Source of the DNA: a virus
Reading direction: 5' to 3' (one strand)
Length of the DNA stretch: 51,820 nucleotides
Virus record (IMG/VR): IMGVR_UViG_3300025418_001486
Coordinates: 1 to 51,820 of that record
This document shows, one piece after another, positions 24,126-31,937 of the stretch. The number at the start of each line of letters is the position of its first letter. Within the stretch, counting starts at the first letter, position 1. Position numbers and translations under genes: made by a program. The notes under the pieces are model-generated. The model saw only the letters and a list, made by a program, of their open reading frames with translations. It searched no databases and was not told where the DNA came from.

Positions 24126-24935
24126 ATGAAGAATTTGTTCCAAGACGCATTTAATGAATCCCTAGATAAAGAAGGTGCAGGAATTATGCACTATGCAGAT
24201 CAGCAAGCTAAAAAGGCTGGTAAAAAGGAATTCAAACTTGGTGGTAAGACTTTTCCTGTTAAAGAAAAGAAAAAAATGGAAGATGAAGGCGCTGGAGTAA
24301 TGCATTTTAAAGATGTTGAAGCTAAAAAGAAAGGTGAAAAGACATTTACGTTAGGCGGTAAAGAATTTCCTGTTAAAGAGAAGAAACATATGACTCCTAC
24401 TCAAGTTAAAAAAAGAGATGTTATATATAAAAATCTTCCTAAAAAAGATATCGAGAAACGTTACGGTAAAGATATTCGTGGTAATATTGCAACCGCAAAA
24501 GCTTTAGCTGAAAACGCGTTTGGTGCATCATTAGATATGGAAGCTAAACCAGCACCTGCAGCTGCAGAACCAGATGATAATGCAGCCTGGGCTAAGAGTT
24601 TAGATAAAACCACAGAGCCTGGTAAGTTTGATGCAGCTACTAACCCAGCTCTTAAGCTTGATACAGAAGGCGTAGCAAAAGCACGTGAATGGATTAAAAA
24701 ACTCGATGACATGGCAACTTTTATTAACGGTACAGACGATAATAGTTTAAATGCACAAATTAATGCATTAGAAATGCGTAATTCTATTCCTTTTAAAGGT
24801 ATTGTCCGTCGTGAAGAAAAACGTATTACTAAATTAGCTGAAAATCTTCGTGGTTTAGCAGAGCTGTTTAAAACAGTTGTTACAAGTTCAGGCAAAAAGA
24901 TACACGACGCTACTAGCAAAATTACGACTCGTTAA
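24126..24935 (+). CDS. Lysine-rich repeat protein, candidate internal head protein
   Basis: Function unknown. The 269-residue protein begins MKNLFQDAFNESLDKE, an amphipathic N-terminus like other small proteins in this window. Two 34-residue repeats follow (16-49 and 54-87), each with EGAG-I/V-MH, a lysine-rich middle and LGGK-x-FPVKEKK. A charged linker, an Ala/Pro-rich stretch (about 140-155) and a helical C-terminal third complete it. The start at 24126 is chosen over 24120 because of the promoter-motif spacing. A terminator hairpin follows, inside the end of thyX. Confidence 0.65.
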   Translation: MKNLFQDAFNESLDKEGAGIMHYADQQAKKAGKKEFKLGGKTFPVKEKKKMEDEGAGVMHFKDVEAKKKGEKTFTLGGKEFPVKEKKHMTPTQVKKRDVIYKNLPKKDIEKRYGKDIRGNIATAKALAENAFGASLDMEAKPAPAAAEPDDNAAWAKSLDKTTEPGKFDAATNPALKLDTEGVAKAREWIKKLDDMATFINGTDDNSLNAQINALEMRNSIPFKGIVRREEKRITKLAENLRGLAELFKTVVTSSGKKIHDATSKITTR

Positions 24936-25596
24936 TTACTTTAAACGTCTCCGGGAACTCTTCCTCGAGACGTTTTTTTATGTCTAGAGCTATAAGTTTG
25001 TGTTCTTTTTGAGTACCTTCTTCACAGCGTAACTCAAGATAGTGTATCCAACTACGCAAAGTACCGGTCATATAAATAGTAGTCTGAGTATTAAGAGGTA
25101 ATATCATTCGAGCGCTTTCTTTCGCTATACCTGCTTTAATAAGTGCTTGATAAGCTTCGTAGCTTTGCTTTTGAGCGGTCGATACTTGTAATTGTAACGG
25201 TGCATCTAGTATAACAGGTTTATCTCCTACTTGTCTATTAGTTTTACCTTGCTCTCTCCATTCAATAGGTTCAAGTTCAGCTATTTCTGCATAACGCTGA
25301 CTGAATTCCTGAAACGTAAACGAACGATGTCTTAGTATTTGAGCTGCTATAGCACGAGATGTAATGATTTGAAATGTACAGGAAACCTGTTCAAAAATAC
25401 TCCAGTGGTGGTTTTTTACGCAATAACGCAAAAGCCGTGGACCTGTTTCAACGTTATTTTGATTACTTGGATTACTTACTCTGGCACAGTACACAATAAA
25501 TTCCTCCGCGGTTAAGTACGGTTGGTTTAAAGTGCCCTCTGGTGTGACTATTCTTTTAATTAATGGCTGAGTTACTGCAATAAGTCTTGTCTGCAT
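24922..25596 (-). CDS. thyX: Flavin-dependent thymidylate synthase ThyX
   Basis: Makes dTMP from dUMP using FAD and methylenetetrahydrofolate. The signature RHRSFTFQEFSQRY (about 89-102) matches the ThyX motif R-H-R-x(7)-S-x-R; ARMILPLNTQTTIYMTGTLR and WIHYLELRCEEGTQKE are the expected C-terminal substrate segments. 224 residues is the usual size. Its first 41 bases are overlapped by the end of the upstream GIY-YIG gene, and its last 14 by the convergent repeat-protein gene. Confidence 0.95.
   Translation of the reverse strand: MQTRLIAVTQPLIKRIVTPEGTLNQPYLTAEEFIVYCARVSNPSNQNNVETGPRLLRYCVKNHHWSIFEQVSCTFQIITSRAIAAQILRHRSFTFQEFSQRYAEIAELEPIEWREQGKTNRQVGDKPVILDAPLQLQVSTAQKQSYEAYQALIKAGIAKESARMILPLNTQTTIYMTGTLRSWIHYLELRCEEGTQKEHKLIALDIKKRLEEEFPETFKVINES
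24943..24979 (+). terminator. Terminator embedded in the 3' end of convergent thyX
   Basis: A 9-bp stem AAACGTCTC / GAGACGTTT with a 15-base loop, followed by TTTT and an A. It starts 8 bases after the stop of the plus-strand repeat protein gene and lies wholly within thyX coding sequence on the other strand. Confidence 0.75.
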
Positions 25597-26230
25597 TATA
25601 TTTTAATAAAGTTTTTATTTTGTTTGTTGTACAGTTATATTTTTTGCTTAAAAAATTAATAGATGCCCCGGTATTATAGTCTTGTAAAACGTCTTTTTCA
25701 ATATGTTCAGGAAACTTTGTACGTAAATAAGTTTTATACCCTATAAGAATACGCGTACTGTCTTTATGAGACTTACCATACATAGAATTATTTTTACCGC
25801 TATGATTCACTCCTGGTTTAAATCTACCTTGAGAATTTAAAAATTCTTTACTTACTTTACCTTCCTCATAACGTTTTTTTGAAGATGCGGAGATTTTTTT
25901 AATAATTTGTTCTCTATTAGGGTGCATACTTATAGTATCTCCACCCCCGGCAGACTGTGCAACATTTAATAGTAATGCGGTTTTTCTGTATTTATTTAAA
26001 TAATATTGCTCTCTAATTAAAATATCCTGCACAGTACAAACTTCTAATTTTAGAAACAGTAAGTCTTTTTTACCGTGTTTATTATATATTCGCTGTAAAT
26101 GAATGTTGTGATGTTTATTGTTTTGTAGCTTATTATAGTGCCATTTCCAACGAGATTTTATTGTTTTGCTACTACCTATATAAAATCTGCCAGTTTTTTT
26201 GCTTGTTATTGCGTATATATAACACGACAT
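25556..26230 (-). CDS. GIY-YIG homing endonuclease with NUMOD3 segment, overlapping thyX
   Basis: Mobile endonuclease: Y-I-Y at residues 4-6 (MSCYIYAITS), YIG at 17-19 (FYIGSS), catalytic-fold R and E downstream, then DNA-binding modules including GKNNSMYGKSH (NUMOD3 signature). 224 residues. The gene ends 41 bases inside thyX on the same strand, so it has landed precisely at the front of thyX without destroying it. Same promoter-like motif and spacing as the other endonuclease gene at 10705, but the proteins differ clearly in sequence. Confidence 0.9.
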   Translation of the reverse strand: MSCYIYAITSKKTGRFYIGSSKTIKSRWKWHYNKLQNNKHHNIHLQRIYNKHGKKDLLFLKLEVCTVQDILIREQYYLNKYRKTALLLNVAQSAGGGDTISMHPNREQIIKKISASSKKRYEEGKVSKEFLNSQGRFKPGVNHSGKNNSMYGKSHKDSTRILIGYKTYLRTKFPEHIEKDVLQDYNTGASINFLSKKYNCTTNKIKTLLKYNADKTYCSNSAIN

Positions 26231-26233
26231 ACA

Positions 26234-26241
26234 TATACTTA
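26234..26241 (-). promoter_or_regulatory. Late-promoter-like motif of second GIY-YIG gene
   Basis: Minus-strand TAAGTATA followed by TGT and ATG, the same arrangement as at 10709-10716. Confidence 0.55.
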
Positions 26242-26260
26242 GTTCAAACGGGGTTAAGAT

Positions 26261-27274
26261 TCAAGTTTGTTTGCATTTAATTTTTGAAAATTCTATTAAA
26301 CCTCTCATGCCTTTATGACAGTTAGGTAAAACAAACTCGACTGGCACACTACTAGTGTTAGTAGCAATGCACATTTCATTAAAGTCTTTATACGGTACTG
26401 AAGGCCATATAAATACCGTTTCTCCTTTTTCTAAAAGCTCTTTAGTTACTTTATAAGCAGTTTTATCTACCCATTGATTATCTAATACATAAATTAAACT
26501 ATGCATAGGATACGCTTTTTGTAACATATCTAATTGCTCCTCTGTAGGGTGTATACCAGCTAATGCTACACTATTACGCAAAAACATAGCATCAATAGGC
26601 CCTTCTTGTAAGAATATATAATCTAAATCAGGAGATACTCTGTCTAAATTAAAGACTCCTTTATCGCTGTTTACTTTAGATAGATACTTTGCTTTATCTT
26701 CATCTTCTTTATATAAAGCTCTTGACTGATATGTTACAATTTTACCTTCTGTATTATAAAAAGGAAACACTACTCTATTCTTATGAGTCATATCAGTTAG
26801 ACTCAACCAAAGAGTTTTAGGTTTATTAATAGCAATGTTTAAACGTCTCTTATTGATAAACTCAAGAGCATCCCTAACTACCTGGTTTTCTTTATAAAAT
26901 GATACCTGATTACTGTCGAATAAATTAATACTATCGTACGGTAAGGGATTAGGATTAGCTTTCTTATAAAAGCTAGACTTTTTAATAACATCTTCAACAG
27001 TATCTGCATATGAACCGGATTGTGATAGTATTTCATTAAGCGGTAAGTTTGTCATGTCCTTAACAAACTCTAATCCGTTTTTACTTTCATTACAGTTATG
27101 ACAATATAGATGATCTTCCTCAGGAATATAAAAGAACCTACGTTTCTTACCAGCGCTTTTACCTTCGTGGCAATATGGACATTCCGCATTATACGTGTTA
27201 GTAGTCTTTCTAGAGACTGGACGTTTAGTATATTGAAAAAACGTCTGTATAATAAAATTCTGAGGAACGATCAT
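26261..27274 (-). CDS. 61: DNA primase (T4 gp61 type)
   Basis: Makes RNA primers for lagging-strand synthesis with the replicative helicase. The N-terminal zinc site is CPYCHEGK followed about 25 residues later by CHNC; the TOPRIM core shows FLQEGPIDAMF and later YVLDNQWVD. I chose the ATG at 27272-27274 (MIVPQNFI, 337 aa) because it gives the family-sized protein (T4 gp61: 342) and avoids reading through the divergent promoter region; an upstream start would overlap the gp4 gene. Confidence 0.9.
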   Translation of the reverse strand: MIVPQNFIIQTFFQYTKRPVSRKTTNTYNAECPYCHEGKSAGKKRRFFYIPEEDHLYCHNCNESKNGLEFVKDMTNLPLNEILSQSGSYADTVEDVIKKSSFYKKANPNPLPYDSINLFDSNQVSFYKENQVVRDALEFINKRRLNIAINKPKTLWLSLTDMTHKNRVVFPFYNTEGKIVTYQSRALYKEDEDKAKYLSKVNSDKGVFNLDRVSPDLDYIFLQEGPIDAMFLRNSVALAGIHPTEEQLDMLQKAYPMHSLIYVLDNQWVDKTAYKVTKELLEKGETVFIWPSVPYKDFNEMCIATNTSSVPVEFVLPNCHKGMRGLIEFSKIKCKQT

Positions 27275-27278
27275 AAAG

Positions 27279-27286
27279 TAAATATA
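27279..27286 (+). promoter_or_regulatory. Late-promoter-like motif of gene 4
   Basis: TAAATATA with GTAT before the ATG at 27291, lying in the 16-base gap between primase and gene 4. Confidence 0.55.
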
Positions 27287-27290
27287 GTAT

Positions 27291-27749
27291 ATGGGGTACC
27301 CTAAAAATAGCAAATGGATACAGGGAATTTATACACCGATAAATAAAAATAAATATGTCGGTAGTACTAATCCTGTGTACAGATCAGCTTTAGAGAGAGA
27401 TTTCTTTTTGTTTTTTGATCAAAACCCTAACGTTACCGCTTGGGCAAGTGAGGGTATAGTTGTGCCTTATTATAATGATGTTGATCATAAAGTACACAAC
27501 TATTATGTAGACTTAGTTGCTGCTATTAAAGATAATAATGGCAATATTCAAAAGTATTTAATCGAACTTAAGCCTTTCTCTCAAACTCAACCACCCGTAC
27601 AATCAAATAAGAAGAAACGAAGCACAGTATTGTACGAACATTTAATGTATCACAAGAATCAGTGCAAATGGAAAGCCGCGAGTGAGTACGCGGCTAAGAA
27701 AGGTATGAAGTTTGTTGTACTAACTGAAAAGTACCTTACAACTCAGTAG
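27291..27749 (+). CDS. 4: Head completion protein (T4 gp4 type), nuclease-like
   Basis: Needed for final head stabilisation before tail joining; the family has a restriction-endonuclease-like fold. The 152 residues follow T4 gp4 closely: IQGIYTPINKNKYVGS, YRSALERDFFLFFDQNPNV, WASEGIVVPYYN, HNYYVDLVAAIKDNNG and YLIELKPF. The D-x(n)-E-x-K pattern (D in YVDLV, E and K in IELKP) is the nuclease active-site form. Divergent from primase with a late-type motif 4 bases before the ATG. Confidence 0.9.
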   Translation: MGYPKNSKWIQGIYTPINKNKYVGSTNPVYRSALERDFFLFFDQNPNVTAWASEGIVVPYYNDVDHKVHNYYVDLVAAIKDNNGNIQKYLIELKPFSQTQPPVQSNKKKRSTVLYEHLMYHKNQCKWKAASEYAAKKGMKFVVLTEKYLTTQ

Positions 27750-28371
27750 GATCAATTGGCTCATCACGCATATTGATCTTAGGCTCGTTGTAATCAATTT
27801 CACCTGGCTCTTCTTCCGGTTCGTCTGCAACTGCTTTTCTACCCGGACGTCCCTTTGACTTAAACCCGTGCATCTTGTATAGTGCTTGGCGTACTCGATC
27901 GTACTTTGCTGCTAGCTCTTGTTTACGTAAAGCTTCTGAATCAGGTTCTTGTTCGATATCTTCTCCAGCTTTTACGTCTGCAATAGCAGTCTTTATTACT
28001 TCTGGGTCTAAATTAAGAGGTGTTTCTTCTGAATCCTGAGCATTAATAGCAGACATAACCTCTTCAGGTGTTGCCTCAGGGTTATGTTGCAAATATGTTG
28101 CCACAGCTTCTTTAGTTCTTAATGTGTCAGGTAATTCTTTATACTTTATACCAACCGGTTCAGCTACTGATGCAGCAGCAGGAGCTTTTGCCACGGTTCC
28201 TACTTTACCAGCATTGAATTCTTTTCTTGCGTAAGCATAAGCAGTTGCAGGAGATAAGCCCTGCTTCTCAAGCTCAGCTGCTCTTTTTAAAATAGCTGGA
28301 TTCTTTGGCTTTGCCATTTCCGCTTCAAGTGCGGACTCAGCAATAAAATTAATAGCATCATCGAATTTCAT
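27736..28371 (-). CDS. Acidic protein with capsid-targeting-like N-terminus, unknown
   Basis: 211 residues from the ATG complementary to 28369-28371. The start MKFDDAINFIAESALEAE is amphipathic and contains IAE-S, a possible L/I-x-E cleavage site for the prohead protease. A LSPATAYAYARKEF motif (about 40-53) and Ala/Pro-rich linker follow, then an acidic C-terminal half with a basic island (KSKGRPGRKA). No family recognised. A TTG codon at 28378-28380 could extend it by three residues, but that codon lies within the promoter-like motif. Confidence 0.65.
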   Translation of the reverse strand: MKFDDAINFIAESALEAEMAKPKNPAILKRAAELEKQGLSPATAYAYARKEFNAGKVGTVAKAPAAASVAEPVGIKYKELPDTLRTKEAVATYLQHNPEATPEEVMSAINAQDSEETPLNLDPEVIKTAIADVKAGEDIEQEPDSEALRKQELAAKYDRVRQALYKMHGFKSKGRPGRKAVADEPEEEPGEIDYNEPKINMRDEPIDPTEL

Positions 28372-28378
28372 ATGATAC

Positions 28379-28386
28379 AATACTTA
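28379..28386 (-). promoter_or_regulatory. Late-promoter-like motif before internal-protein candidate
   Basis: Minus-strand TAAGTATT, 7 bases before the ATG at 28371. Confidence 0.45.
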
Positions 28387-29100
28387 CTATAATTTAAACT
28401 GTTTTTTATCCGTTAATCCTAATTGATCAGCTAACATTTGTTGTTCTGCTATGTCTTTAATTAAAGAATCTTCTTCTCCAAAAAATTCACAACTATTATT
28501 AATGTACATATTCATTATAGCGATACGCTCTAACGGATTTCCGTAAACAGGTATAATGGGTGGTGTGTCATCATTATCAAAGAAACGAGACCTACCAGTT
28601 TCCCAAGCTTTAAATATACCATCAAACAAGAGTGCTATCTCTCCTCGATAAATAGGGTCAATATCTCTATTCTCTTTAGTCTGAAGTAGTACGTCATTTT
28701 CTTTACATAAAGGAATATAAAATATAATTGAATAAGACTTAACTGCTTCTCTTACTTGTATTACAGTCTTGTCAATAAAAGCTTCATCAATATCTCCTAA
28801 ACCTTTTTCGAAGAGCCATAACGAATAAACTAAATTATCGATAGGGGTACGGTCAAATACCATTTTCTTTTTACCGTAGTTAGCCATTGCTTCATCAACA
28901 AGGAAGTTAAGAATCTCTTGTTGAGAGGCTTTAGTACCGTTTTTATTGATAGGTAGTTTCTTGTCTTTAATTAAATCCCGGTATGTCTTTTCAGGTTTAG
29001 TTAACTGAGGCCACTGCAGTAACATATCATTTACTAGAGTGGTTTTACCGATACATTGTGTACCGATAATACCTATTTTATTAAGCTTAGTATTACTCAT
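28387..29100 (-). CDS. NadR-like P-loop ATPase/kinase
   Basis: 237 residues with Walker A GTQCIGKTT (13-21) and a second acidic motif VFDRTPIDNLVYS (about 81-93), the layout of NadR-type AAA/kinase domains (AAA_28). Such phage proteins are candidates for nucleotide or nucleoside kinases, but the substrate cannot be read from sequence. A paralogue-like gene is present at 49231. It overlaps the downstream start region of the upstream gene by 4 bases. Confidence 0.75.
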   Translation of the reverse strand: MSNTKLNKIGIIGTQCIGKTTLVNDMLLQWPQLTKPEKTYRDLIKDKKLPINKNGTKASQQEILNFLVDEAMANYGKKKMVFDRTPIDNLVYSLWLFEKGLGDIDEAFIDKTVIQVREAVKSYSIIFYIPLCKENDVLLQTKENRDIDPIYRGEIALLFDGIFKAWETGRSRFFDNDDTPPIIPVYGNPLERIAIMNMYINNSCEFFGEEDSLIKDIAEQQMLADQLGLTDKKQFKL

Positions 29101-29414
29101 TTATTAGATTTATTCTTCTTAGCCGATTTAGCAAATTCTCTCTGTATTTCATTTTTTGCGTTAGATTCTGTTACGGGGTCTTGAATACTAATATCATCAT
29201 ACGATGCATCTTCCCCGTTAACGTCTACCCAATCAAGTACACAGTTGTCGGGCGGGTTGTAACCTATAGCTTTAACAAAAGCATTAAACTCTTCTGTTAG
29301 TTCCTCTAAGTCGGCTTGACCGTCAAAAGTGATTTCAACTTTACGGGGTGTACCGACGTTAATATCATCTTTAGTATGCTCTAACGTGTATATAAACTTA
29401 ATTTCTTGTTTCAT
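29097..29414 (-). CDS. Unknown 105-residue acidic protein
   Basis: No family recognised. Short beta-like strands at the start (KFIYTLEHTKDD; VEITFDG) are followed by an acidic helix and a lysine-rich tail (AKSAKKNKSNK). It overlaps the NadR-like gene by 4 bases and follows the small membrane protein gene by three bases, so it belongs to the same operon. Confidence 0.6.
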   Translation of the reverse strand: MKQEIKFIYTLEHTKDDINVGTPRKVEITFDGQADLEELTEEFNAFVKAIGYNPPDNCVLDWVDVNGEDASYDDISIQDPVTESNAKNEIQREFAKSAKKNKSNK

Positions 29415-29417
29415 ATG

Positions 29418-29579
29418 TTATACCATTTCTTCGATAATACCGAGTACTTCTGCTACGATTAGCAAAATACCAGTAACCCAAAATGCACCAAAGCAAAGGC
29501 ATGTACCCGCAATAATGCGGATAATGCTTTTAATGATGCTAATATTTTTATGTTTTTTAGGATCAGGAATGTCGTTCAT
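29418..29579 (-). CDS. Small membrane protein, 53 residues
   Basis: Reads MNDIPDPKKHKNI, then a basic helix and a hydrophobic stretch from about residue 22 to 49 containing IAGTCLCFGAFWVTGILLIV, ending EVLGIIEEMV. One long or two short membrane segments with the positive N-terminus inside. The frame is tightly packed between queE (3 bases) and the 105-residue gene (3 bases), which supports it as a real gene. Function unknown. Confidence 0.65.
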   Translation of the reverse strand: MNDIPDPKKHKNISIIKSIIRIIAGTCLCFGAFWVTGILLIVAEVLGIIEEMV

Positions 29580-29582
29580 ATA

Positions 29583-30392
29583 TTAAACTGATAACGCTTT
29601 ATCCCATAATTGTAAATGTAACCTATTAGAGAATTTAAAATTATACTTCTTGCACAATTCAGCTACTATAGGACCTACCTCTAATAATTCTTTACGACTA
29701 CCACACATAGGCATTATCCATACTTGATCTGAACGTACCCCTACCTCGGGATTATTAAGGTAGTTTTCTAGTACTTCATTTAAATCTGATTCTTGTTTAG
29801 CTACAAACTTAAAACAGGCGTCCTGTACAGCTAAATAACGTAAAACTTCTGGTTTATAACGTTTTTCAACAGGATCTCCATTACTAGATAATTTAGGAGA
29901 TGTGGTATATGTTACTTGAATACCAAGTCGGGACCACTCTTCGTCTGGCATGATAGTACCGTTGGTTTCAAAGTCAATATGTAATTTAGGTCTACCAATA
30001 TCATCAGATGTAAGGGTCTTGCTGTAGTTAACAAAGCCCCAACGATCTCTAATAAACTTAATAAAATTAAGTAATTTCTTTTGCTGCAAAAAAGGTTCAC
30101 CACCGCTTATTTTAAAAAGCGCGCCATTTTTAAGTAGCTCGTGGTGTTCTCTCTCTTCCATATATTTTGCGATCTCTGTAAAGGTCATTTTGTTCTTTAT
30201 ACTCCAACTAACGTAACTATCACAACCAAACGGGGAGTCAACAGACTTGAATCCTTGACACGTTAAATTGCAGCTTGCTAGACGTATAAATACTGTAGGG
30301 TAACCAATATAGCGACCCTCGCCTTCTAGCGTATTAAAGCAAAAATCATTAGAAATATACATATATTCTTTATCTGGATCTACGGTATTCAT
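29583..30392 (-). CDS. queE: 7-carboxy-7-deazaguanine synthase QueE (radical SAM)
   Basis: Rearranges carboxytetrahydropterin (QueD product) to 7-carboxy-7-deazaguanine. Family motifs: FNTLEGEGRYIGYP, FIRLASCNLTC, SGGEPFLQ and DFETNGT. The cluster cysteines read C-x3-C-x11-C (C41, C45, C57 in this numbering), an expanded loop as in other QueE proteins rather than the usual C-x3-C-x2-C. I use the ATG at 30390-30392 (MNTVDPDKEY, 269 aa); an upstream start at 30428 adds 12 hydrophobic residues with no homology value. Seven or so bases after queD in the ORF sense, same operon. Confidence 0.92.
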   Translation of the reverse strand: MNTVDPDKEYMYISNDFCFNTLEGEGRYIGYPTVFIRLASCNLTCQGFKSVDSPFGCDSYVSWSIKNKMTFTEIAKYMEEREHHELLKNGALFKISGGEPFLQQKKLLNFIKFIRDRWGFVNYSKTLTSDDIGRPKLHIDFETNGTIMPDEEWSRLGIQVTYTTSPKLSSNGDPVEKRYKPEVLRYLAVQDACFKFVAKQESDLNEVLENYLNNPEVGVRSDQVWIMPMCGSRKELLEVGPIVAELCKKYNFKFSNRLHLQLWDKALSV

Positions 30393-30435
30393 ATACTGGT
30401 ATAATATTATAAAAAAAATACAAATCAACTGTTAA

Positions 30436-30876
30436 TTAACCTTCGTATATAGCTGAATTGTCCGGGTGTTCCCAAACTTCTACTTTAGAACACCAGCAAC
30501 GACCATTAGTTAAGCTATCTACATATTCGTTTGCAAGTCTATGGCATAATTCAGCAAATCGTTCGATACCAACGCCGTCTTCAAGTACCACTAATTCAAT
30601 CATCTTACGTTGTTCTAGTAGTTTAAACATATCTAAGTCAGGGTCTTTTGCCCAAACCACTGTTTTATGGTCAAAGTATTCTTCTAAAGTAGTTTTAAGT
30701 TGTTTGAGCGCGCCGAAATCTACAACCCAGTTATTGTTATCTAGTGTATTACAAGTAAACCAAAACTTAGCTTGTAAACGATAACCGTGAATAAAGTGAC
30801 AGTGACTTTGTGCATAAGGCTGTCTAAATGCAGCCGATCCTAACGGAATGACTTTAGTTGAAGTGAATTTACCCAT
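30436..30876 (-). CDS. queD: 6-carboxytetrahydropterin synthase QueD (phage-type)
   Basis: Converts dihydroneopterin triphosphate to carboxytetrahydropterin, entry step after GTP cyclohydrolase. The core reads GSAAFRQ (11-19) and SHCHFIHGYRLQAKFWF (24-40), then WVVDFGALKQLK, FDHKTVV and EVWEHPDNSA at the end. Compared with bacterial QueD (SAAHRL and C-x3-HGH), two zinc-ligand histidines are replaced (F17 and Y32), while C26 and H30 remain and H25/H27 are new. I know the same FRQ...SHCxxxHGY form from T4-like aquatic phages, so it is a subfamily trait. Confidence 0.88.
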   Translation of the reverse strand: MGKFTSTKVIPLGSAAFRQPYAQSHCHFIHGYRLQAKFWFTCNTLDNNNWVVDFGALKQLKTTLEEYFDHKTVVWAKDPDLDMFKLLEQRKMIELVVLEDGVGIERFAELCHRLANEYVDSLTNGRCWCSKVEVWEHPDNSAIYEG

Positions 30877-30910
30877 ACATTATAGTATGAGGTATTTTTA
30901 AAAGATCAAC

Positions 30911-31264
30911 TTAAATTAACCCTTGAGTGTGTTTTTCTATCCACTTTTCTAAAATATCAGGCTTAATGTCCGGTGGAGTAGATATTACAGCATTACTATC
31001 TTCATGAGAGTCGTACAAATATCTTTGAATATATCTTTTTTCTTCCATTGTATCCAAACTTAGGAATAATCCAGATCTTTTGTCTTTTATTAAAGTATTA
31101 CCCACTAATGCAACCGTTACACAGTGTATTCTTACAAACTCTTTAGGTTTGGTATAATTAACTAAATTATTAATAAATTCGTTTTTGTCGGATGCATTTT
31201 TAAAATACAAAAATATAGGTAGGTCGTCACTATTGTAAGTTTTATTTTTGTATTTAATTATCAC
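30911..31264 (-). CDS. Unknown 117-residue protein
   Basis: No family recognised. Mixed alpha/beta appearance: IIKYKNKTYNSDDLPIFLYF at the start, FVRIHCVTVALVG in the middle, and a C-terminal helix with ILEKWIEKHTQ. It starts next to the promoter region of the divergent lysozyme gene and reads towards queD. Confidence 0.55.
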   Translation of the reverse strand: MIIKYKNKTYNSDDLPIFLYFKNASDKNEFINNLVNYTKPKEFVRIHCVTVALVGNTLIKDKRSGLFLSLDTMEEKRYIQRYLYDSHEDSNAVISTPPDIKPDILEKWIEKHTQGLI

Positions 31265-31284
31265 GTATTTATTTATTTAATTAG

Positions 31285-31292
31285 TAAGTATT
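31285..31292 (+). promoter_or_regulatory. Late-promoter-like motif of lysozyme gene
   Basis: TAAGTATT, 3 bases before the GTG start at 31296. Confidence 0.55.
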
Positions 31293-31295
31293 AAC

Positions 31296-31937
31296 GTGAA
31301 TTACAGCAAAAAAGGGTTAAGTAAAGAAGCAATGGACATGCCGCCACCGCCTATTCATTTCACCCCACCTGCAATGGTGCAAAAAGTTGATAAACCAGTA
31401 GGTAGCTTTTCAAATTATTATAATGCCAATATTAATTTTGCTAAACCCCAAGCAGCTCAAACAGGTGATATTACTTCCAAAGCTGCCCAATATGTAAGAC
31501 GTCATGAAGGTTCGCGTAATCGTTTATACAAGGACAGTAGAAACTATTGGACAATAGGTATCGGGCATTTAGTGACACCTCAAGAGCTACCGCGTTTTAA
31601 AAATAGAGTATTATCGGATGCAGAAATAGAAAGCATTTTCGCAAAAGACCTTGCAAGTAAAATGCAGTTAATAAACGCTAAGTTTGGTGCAACATTTAAT
31701 ACATTTTCTGATAACCTTAAATGTGCTGTAATAGATGGCTACTTTAGAGGAGATCTACCAGGTTCCCCTAAAACAATAGATTTATTATTGCAAGGAAACT
31801 TTGAAAAAGCTGCTGCTGAATATTTAAACAATAAAGAATACCACAATGCTAAAGCAAGTGGTTCGGGTGTAGCAAAACGTATGGAGCAAAATGCAGCTAT
31901 AATGAAGCAAGAAGCTAGCTTACACCATTCCGCCTAA
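31296..31937 (+). CDS. T4-type lysozyme (GH24) with proline-rich N-terminal extension
   Basis: Peptidoglycan hydrolase. The T4 lysozyme catalytic set is present with exact spacing: E71 in RRHEG, D80 in LYKDS and T86 in YWTIGIGH. The rest of the GH24 fold follows (LSDAEIESIF, CAVIDGYFRGDLPGS). A 60-residue N-terminal extension with PPPP and no signal peptide precedes it, so it is either a holin-dependent endolysin with an added linker or a virion-borne enzyme like gp5. GTG start, 213 residues; convergent 18-base overlap with the next gene. Confidence 0.88.
   Translation: MNYSKKGLSKEAMDMPPPPIHFTPPAMVQKVDKPVGSFSNYYNANINFAKPQAAQTGDITSKAAQYVRRHEGSRNRLYKDSRNYWTIGIGHLVTPQELPRFKNRVLSDAEIESIFAKDLASKMQLINAKFGATFNTFSDNLKCAVIDGYFRGDLPGSPKTIDLLLQGNFEKAAAEYLNNKEYHNAKASGSGVAKRMEQNAAIMKQEASLHHSA

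Noticed and set aside
24461-24919. 152-residue open frame on the minus strand
   Set aside because: It is the reverse strand of the repeat-containing protein and is open only because of that gene's Ala/Lys-rich codons.
25556-26230. Group I intron hosting the endonuclease at thyX
   Set aside because: thyX is complete and uninterrupted downstream; no intron core is visible and the endonuclease is free-standing.
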